Assembly (NCBI GenBank): GCA_052386775.1
Contig: JBQTJV010000182.1
Span: 1 to 19,080, forward strand
Length of the DNA stretch: 19,080 nucleotides
Reading direction: 5' to 3'
Source of the DNA: DSOT01 sp052386775
GTDB lineage: Bacteria; Pseudomonadota; Gammaproteobacteria; Burkholderiales; SG8-41
Every line of letters begins with the position of its first letter. Within the stretch, counting starts at the first letter, position 1. Made by a program: the position numbers and the translations under genes. The notes beneath the pieces are model-generated. The model made no database searches. It was not told where the DNA came from and worked only from the letters and a program-made list of their open reading frames with translations. Below are positions 8,397-15,383 of the stretch, piece by piece.

Positions 8397-8765
8397 ATGA
8401 GAGTCGACAAGCTCGTGAAGGCGACGGTGGCGGCGCTCGAAGACATCAAGGCGCGTGACATCGTGGTTTTGGACGTGAAGAAAATGACGTCCCTGTTCGA
8501 CAAAGTCATCATCGCCAGTGCCGATTCCTCGCGCCAGAGCAAGGCGCTTTCCAGCCGGGTCCAGGAAAAGCTGAAGGCGATCGGCGCCAGAATTCATGGC
8601 GTGGAAGGCGAGCAGACCGGAGAATGGATCCTCGTCGATCTCGGAGCGGTCGTGGTGCATATCATGCAGCCGGCCACGCGCCAGTACTACAATCTCGAGG
8701 AGCTCTGGACGCCGGCGCAGCGGACCAGGCGCCGACGTAGCGGCAGCGCGCATTCCGCCGCGTGA
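8397..8765 (+). CDS. rsfS: Ribosomal silencing factor RsfS
   Basis: Binds ribosomal protein uL14 on the 50S subunit and blocks subunit joining, lowering translation in slow growth or starvation. The ATG at 8397 follows AGGAGG (8388-8393) by only three bases; a TTG at 8394 directly abuts that site and is less likely. The product has 122 residues. Typical signatures are KKMTSLFDKVIIASADSSRQ with the SSRQ motif, the EGEQTGEWILVDLGAVVVHIM segment, and YYNLEELW near the end. The tail after LEELW is about 18 residues, Arg-rich (RTRRRR), and probably disordered. The gene ends in a GTGA overlap with rlmH. Confidence 0.97.
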   Translation: MRVDKLVKATVAALEDIKARDIVVLDVKKMTSLFDKVIIASADSSRQSKALSSRVQEKLKAIGARIHGVEGEQTGEWILVDLGAVVVHIMQPATRQYYNLEELWTPAQRTRRRRSGSAHSAA

Positions 8766-9241
8766 AGTTCGTCGTGGTCGCGGTCGGGCACCGCATGCCC
8801 GAGTGGATCCGCGCCGGTTTCGATGACTATGCACGGCGCATGCCGCGCGATGCCCAGCTGGAACTGAAAGAGATAAAGCCGGTTGCCCGAAGCAGCGAAA
8901 CCAGTGCGGCGGCACTGAGCCGCGTACTCGAGCTCGAGCACGAGCGGGTCAGGGCCGCGCTGCCGGGGCGCTGTTATACGGTCGTGCTCGATGAGCGCGG
9001 TTCGACCATGACGACGCGGGAGCTGGCATCCCGGATCGCGCGGTGGCGCGAGGCGGCATGCGACGTCGCCTGGGTAATCGGCGGCGCGGACGGTACCGCG
9101 CCCGCATTGAAAAGGGAGGCCAACCTGCTGTGGTCGCTTTCGAGTCTGACGCTGCCGCATGGGCTGGTGCGCGTGATCCTCGCGGAGCAGCTCTACCGCG
9201 CGGTGTCGCTCCTGCGGGGGCATCCGTATCACCGCGGCTAG
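8762..9241 (+). CDS. rlmH: 23S rRNA (pseudouridine(1915)-N3)-methyltransferase RlmH
   Basis: SPOUT-class methyltransferase that uses S-adenosylmethionine to methylate pseudouridine 1915 in helix 69 of 23S rRNA on the assembled 70S ribosome. The GTG start at 8762 overlaps the rsfS stop by four bases, and the 159 residues match the family (155 in E. coli). Key features are MKFVVVAVG at the N-terminus, LDERG at 76-80, the knot/SAM-binding IGGADG at 106-111, the SLTLPHGLVRVILAEQLYRA helix, and the C-terminal HPYHRG tail that contributes to the active site. Pairing with rsfS is conserved and joins two proteins that act at the 50S subunit interface. Confidence 0.98.
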   Translation: MKFVVVAVGHRMPEWIRAGFDDYARRMPRDAQLELKEIKPVARSSETSAAALSRVLELEHERVRAALPGRCYTVVLDERGSTMTTRELASRIARWREAACDVAWVIGGADGTAPALKREANLLWSLSSLTLPHGLVRVILAEQLYRAVSLLRGHPYHRG

Positions 9242-9292
9242 CGGTGCGTCGGAGCGTTGCAGTGATGCATTTTTTGTTTCTTTGAGCATTCC

Positions 9293-9907
9293 ATGTCGGA
9301 CAAGCGCATTTATCTTGCTTCCCGCAGCCCGCGGCGCCGCGAACTGCTGCGACAGATCGGCGTCAGCTTCGAACTGCTGCTGCTGAGGGAGGATCCGCGC
9401 CGCGGGCCCGACGTGAACGAAGCGGTGCTCGCCGAAGAACCGCCCGCCGACTACGCCGCGCGCATGGCGCGCATCAAGGCCGAAGTCGCCGCGCGCCAGG
9501 CGCTGCAAAGAGGATTGCGGCCCTATCCCACGCTGGGCGCCGATACGACGGTGGTGCTCGAGGGCGCGATCGTGGGCAAACCGGACAACGCGCAACATGC
9601 CGCTCAGATACTGCGCGCCCTGTCCGGTCGCGAACATGAAGTCATGACGGCGGTCGCGATCGCGCTGCGCGACCGCGTCGAGACGGCCCTTTGTGTTTCC
9701 ACCGTCGAGTTTCGCAACCTGTCGGAGGACGAGATCCACGGTTATGTTCGCTTCGGCGAGCCGTTCGGCAAGGCGGGGGCCTACGCGATACAGGGTCGCG
9801 CGGCGACCTTCATCCGGCGGATCACCGGCAGTTATTCCGGTATCATGGGATTGCCTCTCGCCGAAACGGCGGAGCTGCTGCGCCGGTTCGACATCCACGT
9901 CGTCTGA
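9293..9907 (+). CDS. maf: Maf-family nucleoside triphosphate pyrophosphatase (YhdE-like)
   Basis: Hydrolyses non-canonical or surplus nucleoside triphosphates to monophosphates; the YhdE type favours dTTP/UTP and is linked to septum control. The ATG at 9293 gives 204 residues. Motifs visible: LASRSPRRRELL (SRSPRR at 10-15, phosphate binding), LGADTTVV with catalytic Asp84, GKP at 95-97, and GAYAIQGRA followed by GSYSGIMGLPLAET. It lies 51 bases after rlmH in a T-rich gap (9269-9284) without a clear promoter, and rng begins 18 bases after its stop. The maf-rng pair is conserved in proteobacteria. I assign the YhdE rather than the YceF subgroup from the IQGRA and SYSGIMGLPL segments. Confidence 0.96.
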   Translation: MSDKRIYLASRSPRRRELLRQIGVSFELLLLREDPRRGPDVNEAVLAEEPPADYAARMARIKAEVAARQALQRGLRPYPTLGADTTVVLEGAIVGKPDNAQHAAQILRALSGREHEVMTAVAIALRDRVETALCVSTVEFRNLSEDEIHGYVRFGEPFGKAGAYAIQGRAATFIRRITGSYSGIMGLPLAETAELLRRFDIHVV

Positions 9908-9925
9908 GCGCCGTGCTGTCCCGCA

Positions 9926-11380
9926 ATGATCGAGGAAATCCTCATCAACGTTACACCGCAGGAATCGCGTGTCGCCGTCATCGAGCACGGCGTGACGCAG
10001 GAACTGCACTTCGAGCGGGCCAGCGCGCGCGGTCTGGTGGGCAACATCTACATGGGGCGGGTACTGCGCGTCCTGCCCGGGATGCAGTCGGCGTTTATCG
10101 ACATCGGGGGTGAACGGGCCGCCTTCCTGCACGTGGCGGACATCTGGGGCAACCGGCAGACCGGCGAGCACGATATGCCGATAGAGAAGCTTCTCGCCGA
10201 AGGGCAGAATCTGATGGTCCAGGTAGCCAAGGACCCCATCGGCACGAAAGGCGCGCGTCTCTCGACGCAGATCAGCATCGCGGGCCGCTTCCTGGTTTAC
10301 CTGCCGCAGGACTCCCATATCGGCATTTCGCAGCGCATCGAGGAGGAGGAAGAGCGGCAGCACCTGCGCGAGAAGCTGCAGCAATTGCTGCCCTCCGATG
10401 AAAAAGGCGGCTTCATCATCCGCACCATGGCGGAGACCGCTTCCGACCGGGAACTCGGCTCCGACATCGAGTACCTGCGCAAGCTGTGGCGCGGCATCCA
10501 GGAGCGGGCGCTCACCGCCGATCCGTTGACGCTCCTTTACCAGGATCTCAACCTGAGCCTGCGCGTGCTGCGCGATTTCGTGCACGAGGAGACGACGCGC
10601 ATCACCGTCGATGCCCGTGAAGTGTTTCAGAGCATGCAGACTTTCGCCCAGGAGTTCACGCCCAACGTCGTGGAGCGCATCGAGCATTACCACGGCGAGC
10701 GGCCGCTGTTCGATCTGTATGGCGTGGAGGACGAGATCGAAAGGGCGCTCGCCCGGCGCGTCGACCTCAAGTCGGGCGGCTATCTGATCATAGACCAGAC
10801 CGAGGCGCTCACCACCATCGACGTCAACACCGGCGGCTATGTCGGCGTGCGCAGCTTCGACGATACGATTTTCAAGACCAATCTGGAGGCGGCCCAGGTC
10901 ATCGCGCGCCAGCTGCGGCTGCGAAACCTGGGCGGAATCATCATCATAGACTTCATCGACATGGACAGCGAAGAGCACCGCAACGCCGTGCTGAATGAAT
11001 TCCGCAAGGCGCTCGCCCGGGATCGCACGCGCATGACGGTGAACGGTTTTACCCAGCTCGGACTGGTGGAAATGACGCGCAAGCGCACCCGCGAAAGTCT
11101 CGCGCACGTCCTGTGCGAGCCGTGTCCCACCTGCCACGGCCGCGGGGAACTCAAGACCGCGCAAACCGTCTGTTATCAGATCCTGCGGGAACTGCTGCGC
11201 GAGTCGCGCCAGTTCAACGCGCGCGAGTTCCGCATTCTGGCGTCCCAGCAGGTGATCGACCAGTTTCTGGACGAGGAATCGCAGAGCCTCGCGATGCTGT
11301 CGGATTTCATCGGCAAGCCGGTCTCGCTGCTGGTCGAGAACGTGTACAACCAGGAACAGTTCGACATCATTCTCGTGTAA
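9926..11380 (+). CDS. rng: Ribonuclease G
   Basis: Endoribonuclease of the RNase E/G family that matures the 5' end of 16S rRNA and cuts some mRNAs. Its 484 residues (489 in E. coli) correspond to the catalytic half only; there is no RNase E scaffold tail. The S1 RNA-binding domain occupies about 38-120 (GNIYMGRVLRVLPGMQSAFIDIG). Magnesium-binding aspartates are D299 (TTIDVNTGG) and D342 (IIIDFIDM), equivalent to D303 and D346 of RNase E. The Zn-link cysteines are C400 and C403 in the CPTC motif. The start ATG at 9926 gives MIEEILINVTPQESRVA, the classic RNase G N-terminus. It is the last gene of the nadD-rng run. Confidence 0.98.
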   Translation: MIEEILINVTPQESRVAVIEHGVTQELHFERASARGLVGNIYMGRVLRVLPGMQSAFIDIGGERAAFLHVADIWGNRQTGEHDMPIEKLLAEGQNLMVQVAKDPIGTKGARLSTQISIAGRFLVYLPQDSHIGISQRIEEEEERQHLREKLQQLLPSDEKGGFIIRTMAETASDRELGSDIEYLRKLWRGIQERALTADPLTLLYQDLNLSLRVLRDFVHEETTRITVDAREVFQSMQTFAQEFTPNVVERIEHYHGERPLFDLYGVEDEIERALARRVDLKSGGYLIIDQTEALTTIDVNTGGYVGVRSFDDTIFKTNLEAAQVIARQLRLRNLGGIIIIDFIDMDSEEHRNAVLNEFRKALARDRTRMTVNGFTQLGLVEMTRKRTRESLAHVLCEPCPTCHGRGELKTAQTVCYQILRELLRESRQFNAREFRILASQQVIDQFLDEESQSLAMLSDFIGKPVSLLVENVYNQEQFDIILV

Positions 11381-11416
11381 CCGCGATCCGCGGCATCGGG
11401 AAACCCCGTTTACATC

Positions 11417-12895
11417 GTGGCCGAACGTGAAGGAGCAGGTCGAGAGCCTGCAACCGCCCCCATCGTACGCGCTGTAGCCGAGCAGGCCTTTTCGCGCGCG
11501 GCCGGCGCGCCCCTTGTTGCCGGCAACCGGGTCTCGATCCTGAAGGACTCGACGGAAAACTATCCGGCCTGGCATCGCGCCATCGCATCGGCGCAGCACA
11601 AGATCTACTTCGAGAATTACATCGTTGCCGATGACCGGGTCGGCCGCGAGTTCGTCTCCATGCTGGCCGCAAAGGCGGCTTCGGGCGTGCGCGTGCGCGT
11701 CATCTACGACTGGATCGGCGCGCGCGGGCTGGCCTCGCCGCGACTGTGGCAGCCGCTGATCGCGGCGGGCGCGGAGGTGCGATGCTTCAATCCGCCGCGG
11801 CTGGCCAATCCCTTTGGCTGGCTTGCACGCGACCATCGCAAGATGATCGCTGTCGACGGGCGGGTGGGTTTCGTGACCGGGCTCTGTGTCAGCGAAAAAT
11901 GGACGGGCGAGCGCACGCGAGCGCGCGAACCGTGGCGCGATACGGGCGTGGAAGTGCACGGGCCGGCGGTGGCCGACATCGAGCGCGCCTTTGCCGAAAC
12001 CTGGGCGGTGACCGGGTCCGCGATCCCGGCTGACGAGCTGGTAGATGCCGGCGCCATTGAACCGGCGGGTGACATGATGGTGCGGGTTCTCGCTACGGTG
12101 CCGACTGTCGCGTCGCTGTATCGTTTCGACCAGTTGATCGCCTCCATCGCGCGCACCAGGCTGTGGCTTACCGACGCGTATTTCCTGGGCGTGGCGATTT
12201 ACGTGCAGGCCCTGCGCTCGGCAGCGCAGGACGGTGTGGACGTACGACTGCTCGTCCCCGGGGCGAGCGACTTGCCAGTGCTGTCGTCGCTGTCGCGTTC
12301 CGGCTACCGGCCGCTGCTGGAAGCGGGTATCCGCGTCTTCGAGTGGAACGGCGCCATGCTGCATGCCAAGACGGCGGTAGCGGACGGTCGGTGGGCGCGC
12401 GTCGGCTCCTCCAATCTCAACCTCTCGAGTTGGCTGGGCAACTACGAGCTGGACGTAGCGGTGGAGGATGTGTCGTTCGCGGCGCAGATGGAGGAGATGT
12501 ACGTGGACGATCTCGCGCGCGCCACCGAAATCGTGCTGTCCGAACGCAATCGCGTGCGCCCCATCGCCCGCCACCCCAGGCGGCGGCGCGGGGGCAGCAC
12601 GTCGCGCGCGGCGGCGGGCGCGCTGCGTCTCGGCAATACGGTAGGTGCCGCGATCACCAATCGCCGCGTGTTGGGGCCGGCCGAGGCGAAAACCATGCTC
12701 GGGCTCGGCGTTGCGCTGCTGCTGTTCGCGGTGGTCAGCGTGTTGTGGCCGCTTGCGGTGGCGGTTCCACTGGCGGTGCTGGCGCTCTGGGTGGGCATTT
12801 CGTCGCTGGTGCGGGCGCGCGAGTTGCACGCCGCGCGCCGGCGTGAAGCGGACGAGGAGCGTGCCCGCAGCGAGCGCGAGCCGAAAGCGCGTTGA
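11417..12895 (+). CDS. Phospholipase D / cardiolipin synthase-like protein with two HKD motifs
   Basis: Probably a phosphatidyltransferase making cardiolipin or a related phospholipid at the inner membrane, closest in layout to ClsB-type enzymes. The 492 residues contain both catalytic motifs: H140, K142, D147 in DHRKMIAVDG, and H316, K318, D323 in LHAKTAVADG followed by GSSNLNLSSW. There is no N-terminal membrane anchor. After the second domain come an Arg-rich stretch (RHPRRRRGG), a linker, and two hydrophobic segments at about 430-475, probably a membrane hairpin, then a charged tail. The GTG at 11417 has no clear Shine-Dalgarno; the true start could be a non-standard codon slightly downstream. 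A nuclease or other PLD activity is possible but less likely. The gene converges on yggU with a 17-base gap. Confidence 0.88.
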   Translation: MAEREGAGREPATAPIVRAVAEQAFSRAAGAPLVAGNRVSILKDSTENYPAWHRAIASAQHKIYFENYIVADDRVGREFVSMLAAKAASGVRVRVIYDWIGARGLASPRLWQPLIAAGAEVRCFNPPRLANPFGWLARDHRKMIAVDGRVGFVTGLCVSEKWTGERTRAREPWRDTGVEVHGPAVADIERAFAETWAVTGSAIPADELVDAGAIEPAGDMMVRVLATVPTVASLYRFDQLIASIARTRLWLTDAYFLGVAIYVQALRSAAQDGVDVRLLVPGASDLPVLSSLSRSGYRPLLEAGIRVFEWNGAMLHAKTAVADGRWARVGSSNLNLSSWLGNYELDVAVEDVSFAAQMEEMYVDDLARATEIVLSERNRVRPIARHPRRRRGGSTSRAAAGALRLGNTVGAAITNRRVLGPAEAKTMLGLGVALLLFAVVSVLWPLAVAVPLAVLALWVGISSLVRARELHAARRREADEERARSEREPKAR

Positions 12896-12912
12896 ATTGA
12901 CGGGCTGCGGGC

Positions 12913-13218
12913 CTATCGAGCGCTCAGGGAGTCCAGGCGGGCGAGCAGCGCGGCATCGGGCTCGGTGATCACGATCAGTTTGCGCCGGCCGCGCGCACCG
13001 CTGCGGATGCTGATCTGCGCCGCGCGCAGCCCGAGCACCGACTGCAGAAAAGCGAGCAGCGCCTGATTCGCTTTGCTGTCAACGGCCGGCGCCGCGATCC
13101 GGATTTTCAGCGCGTCTCCATGCGGGCCCGCTATGGCCGTGGCACGGGCGTTGGGTTGCACGTGTACCGTGAGGGTGATATGGGGGACAGCAGGGTCGAC
13201 GCGGTACCAGTCCCTCAT
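12913..13218 (-). CDS. yggU: DUF167 / YggU family protein
   Basis: Small conserved cytoplasmic protein of unknown function, 101 residues. The ATG at 13218 overlaps the yggT stop (ATGA), which fixes the start. The family core is visible: VHVQPNARATAIAG, then LKIRIAAPAVDSKANQALLAFL, then SIRSGARGRRKLIVI. This corresponds to the usual DUF167 pattern of PxA(k)xxxxG ... aPPvdGkAN ... G xxSRxKxv. It is the last gene of the minus-strand yggS-proC-yggT-yggU set. Much longer in-frame readings upstream belong to a shadow of yggT and are not used. Confidence 0.92.
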   Translation of the reverse strand: MRDWYRVDPAVPHITLTVHVQPNARATAIAGPHGDALKIRIAAPAVDSKANQALLAFLQSVLGLRAAQISIRSGARGRRKLIVITEPDAALLARLDSLSAR

Positions 13219-13793
13219 CGCAAAAGACGGGTGAACGTCAGTTCGAGATAAGCGATCGGCAGCATCAGGAGAAGCTGGCAGACGATGATCAGGATGAGGG
13301 GCGAAAGGTCGACGTTGGCGATGGGCGGGACCCGCCGTTGCAGCGGCCGCAGGAACGGCCTGGTCATGCTGTTCAGCAGCGGTGCGACCGGCGTATGGGG
13401 ATTGATCCACGAGACGACGACCTGACATATCACTACGGCGATCAGGATGTAGAAGAAGAGCTTTGCCAGCATCACCAGAGAAAGCAGGGCGAGCCCCGCC
13501 GCGATGGCGCCTGCAGGAGCGGTCGACGGCGGCCCGGCCAGCTGCTGCACCAACGCGAGTTCCAGCAGTTGGACCGCCCAGGCTACGACCAGCGTCGCCA
13601 GGTCGAGACCCCACAGGCCCGGCACCAGGCGGCGCGCCGGTTTCACGACGAAATCAGTAAGCGCGGCCAGAAAATCGGAGAGCGGATTGCGGTAAGCCGT
13701 GCGCGCCAACTGTATATAGAAACGGAGCAGCAGCGCCATCGTGAACAAACCTAGAACCGTCTTGATCAGAAACACCAGAGCATCGGTCAGCAT
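13215..13793 (-). CDS. yggT: YggT family integral membrane protein
   Basis: Inner-membrane protein with two YGGT repeats, 192 residues; the exact role is unsettled, with osmotic-shock tolerance and membrane-assembly roles proposed for relatives. Hydrophobic segments lie at about 5-30, 62-85, 98-128 and 163-188. Each repeat has the family's conserved loop: NPLSDFLAALTDFVVKPARRLVP at 36-58 and NPHTPVAPLLNSMTRPFLRP at 131-150. The ATG at 13793 shares one base with the proC stop (TGATG), and its own stop overlaps the yggU start by four bases. Linkage to proC and yggS is very conserved. Confidence 0.95.
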   Translation of the reverse strand: MLTDALVFLIKTVLGLFTMALLLRFYIQLARTAYRNPLSDFLAALTDFVVKPARRLVPGLWGLDLATLVVAWAVQLLELALVQQLAGPPSTAPAGAIAAGLALLSLVMLAKLFFYILIAVVICQVVVSWINPHTPVAPLLNSMTRPFLRPLQRRVPPIANVDLSPLILIIVCQLLLMLPIAYLELTFTRLLR

Positions 13794-14611
13794 CAGTCGC
13801 GCCCCAGTTCGTCGCCCAGCTCTCGCGAGCGCTTCGCCGCCTCCCGGACCGCCTGCACGATGGCGGATCGCACGCCTTCCGCATCCATCGTGTTTATCGC
13901 CCGCTCGGTGGTGCCGCCCGCAGAGGTGACGCGGCGGCGCAGGGTCGCGACGTCTTCTGCGCTGGATTGCGCGAGCTTGAGCGCGCCGGCAAAGGTGGCC
14001 ATCGCGATGCGCTGGGCGTCGGCTGCCGGAAACCCCAGCTCAACGGCGGCCTGCTCGAGCGCTTCGATGAAATAGAACACATAGGCCGGGCCGCTGCCCG
14101 ATACGGCCGTGATGGCGTCCATCTGTGATTCGTCGTCGACCCACAGCGTCGTTCCAACCGCTTTCATGATCTGTTCCGCGCGCGCGCGGTCGTCTGCGGA
14201 TACCGCGGCTGACGCACACAACGCGGATACCCCTACGCGCTCGAGGGCCGGGGTATTGGGCATCACGCGCACGATCTTCTGATAGCTGCCGAGCCACCGG
14301 GAAAGATCGCGGGCGCGGATGCCGGCGGCGATCGACAAAACCAGCTGCGAGCCGAGGAACGGGCGCAGCGTGCCGGCCGCGGCCTTCATCTGCTGCGGCT
14401 TGACGGCAAAAACCACGCAATCGGCGGCGGCCGAGAGCGCGTCGATCTGCGGCGCCACTTTGACTTTGAGCTCGCGCGCGAGCCGCTCCCGGGCGGCATC
14501 GTCGATTTCGACCACGGTGATGGCGGCGGCGGGCCAGCCGTCCTTCAGCAATCCGCCGACCATCGCGGTGGCCATGTTGCCGCCGCCGATAAAGCTTACG
14601 TTCATGTTCAT
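13793..14611 (-). CDS. proC: Pyrroline-5-carboxylate reductase
   Basis: Reduces 1-pyrroline-5-carboxylate to proline with NAD(P)H, the last step of proline synthesis. The product has 272 residues. The ATG at 14611 overlaps the yggS stop in ATGA; a second ATG two codons later (14605) is also possible. The Rossmann motif GGGNMA is at 9-14, VRVMPNTPA is at 115-122, and the dimer and substrate helix SGSGPAYVFYFIEA is at 171-184. TSAGGTTERAIN at 229-240 holds the conserved Thr/Gly substrate-binding loop. The lack of any gap on either side indicates translation coupled to yggS and yggT. Confidence 0.98.
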   Translation of the reverse strand: MNMNVSFIGGGNMATAMVGGLLKDGWPAAAITVVEIDDAARERLARELKVKVAPQIDALSAAADCVVFAVKPQQMKAAAGTLRPFLGSQLVLSIAAGIRARDLSRWLGSYQKIVRVMPNTPALERVGVSALCASAAVSADDRARAEQIMKAVGTTLWVDDESQMDAITAVSGSGPAYVFYFIEALEQAAVELGFPAADAQRIAMATFAGALKLAQSSAEDVATLRRRVTSAGGTTERAINTMDAEGVRSAIVQAVREAAKRSRELGDELGRD

Positions 14612-15294
14612 GCCGCCCGCCTGCCAAAAATCGCCGTGCCGATGCGCACCATCGTTGCACCTTCCTCGATCGCCGCCTCGAGATCGCCGGACATGCCCAT
14701 CGAGAGCGTGTCGAGCGCCAATCCTGCCGCAGCCAGATTTTCCTTGAGGCTGCGCAACCGCGCAAAGCGTTCCCGCTGCAATGCGACATCGGAGGTCGGT
14801 TCCGGCACGGTCATCAGCCCGCGCAGGCGCAGACGGGGCAACGTGACGACGTTGCGTGCCATTTCCAGCGTCTCGGCGGGCTGCACGCCCTGCTTGCTCG
14901 ATTCGCCGCTGACGTTCACTTCGATGCAGACATTGAGCGGTGGAAGGTGCTCCGGGCGGGCATCGCTGAGCCGCCGGGCGATCTTCGCACGCGCCACGCT
15001 GTGCACCCACGCGAAGCGCTCCGCGAGCGCCCGTGTCTTGTTGCTCTGAATCGGGCCGATGAAGTGCCACTCCAGCGGCAAGTGACTCAGTTGCGCCATC
15101 TTCGCCAGCGCTTCCTGCGCGTAGTTCTCGCCGAAGGCCCGCTGGCCGCCCGCGTAGGCTTCTTCGATGCACTGCGCCGGCCACGTTTTGCTTACTGCAA
15201 TCAGCGCTATAGCGGAAGGAGATCTGCCCGCGCCGTGTGCCGCGCGCTCGATGCGGCTGCGTATGGCTTGCAAGTTGGCGGCGATTGTTGTCAT
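14608..15294 (-). CDS. yggS: YggS-family PLP homeostasis protein (PLPBP)
   Basis: Pyridoxal-phosphate-binding, single-domain alanine-racemase-fold protein that buffers cellular vitamin B6 and affects amino-acid pools; no enzymatic turnover is known. The ATG at 15294 gives 228 residues and puts the PLP lysine at 36 (AVSKTWP), the same number as in E. coli YggS. The other family segments are FGENYAQEALAKM, WHFIGPIQSNKTR, LNVCIEVNVSGESSKQG and LSMGMSGDLEAAIEEGATMVRIGTAIFG. A longer in-frame reading from 15351 crosses the divergent promoter region and is rejected. It is the first gene of the minus-strand set and lies back to back with pilT. Confidence 0.97.
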   Translation of the reverse strand: MTTIAANLQAIRSRIERAAHGAGRSPSAIALIAVSKTWPAQCIEEAYAGGQRAFGENYAQEALAKMAQLSHLPLEWHFIGPIQSNKTRALAERFAWVHSVARAKIARRLSDARPEHLPPLNVCIEVNVSGESSKQGVQPAETLEMARNVVTLPRLRLRGLMTVPEPTSDVALQRERFARLRSLKENLAAAGLALDTLSMGMSGDLEAAIEEGATMVRIGTAIFGRRAA

Positions 15295-15322
15295 AATTTT
15301 GCGCGGTGCAGAAAGCGCGGTA

Positions 15323-15348
15323 CGGCGTAAAATCAGAATCTTACGCCG
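15323..15348. promoter_or_regulatory. Palindrome in the divergent yggS-pilT control region
   Basis: CGGCGTAA (15323-15330) and TTACGCCG (15341-15348) form a perfect 8-base inverted repeat around a 10-base spacer, midway between the two start codons. -10-like hexamers lie within it: TAAAAT at 15328-15333 reading towards pilT and TAAGAT at 15338-15343 (minus strand) reading towards yggS. Neither has a convincing -35. It may be an operator for a dimeric regulator, or overlapping divergent promoters. The repeat is seen directly; the role is inferred. Confidence 0.45.
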
Positions 15349-15383
15349 CATTGCACACCGGCGACGAACTGGGGGGAATTATA

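Noticed and set aside
11381..11416. Small GC hairpins between rng and the phospholipase D gene as a terminator
   Set aside because: The stems are only 4-5 bp and are followed by at most three T residues, so termination is not supported.
8687..12829. A 1380-codon open frame on the minus strand
   Set aside because: It lies antisense to rsfS, rlmH, maf, rng and the phospholipase D gene, all with clear family motifs on the plus strand. Its translation is rich in Arg, His and Ala with no recognisable domain, as expected when high GC at third positions removes stop codons from the complementary frame.
13793..15184. A 463-codon reading that joins proC to sequence antisense-frame to yggS
   Set aside because: Only the part from the ATG at 14611 matches pyrroline-5-carboxylate reductase; the upstream extension overlaps yggS in another frame and is Arg/Ala-rich noise.
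15306..15383. N-terminal extension of pilT
   Set aside because: The extra residues are not found in PilT proteins. The ATG at 15384 has a purine-rich ribosome-binding site and gives the canonical MDISELLAF start.
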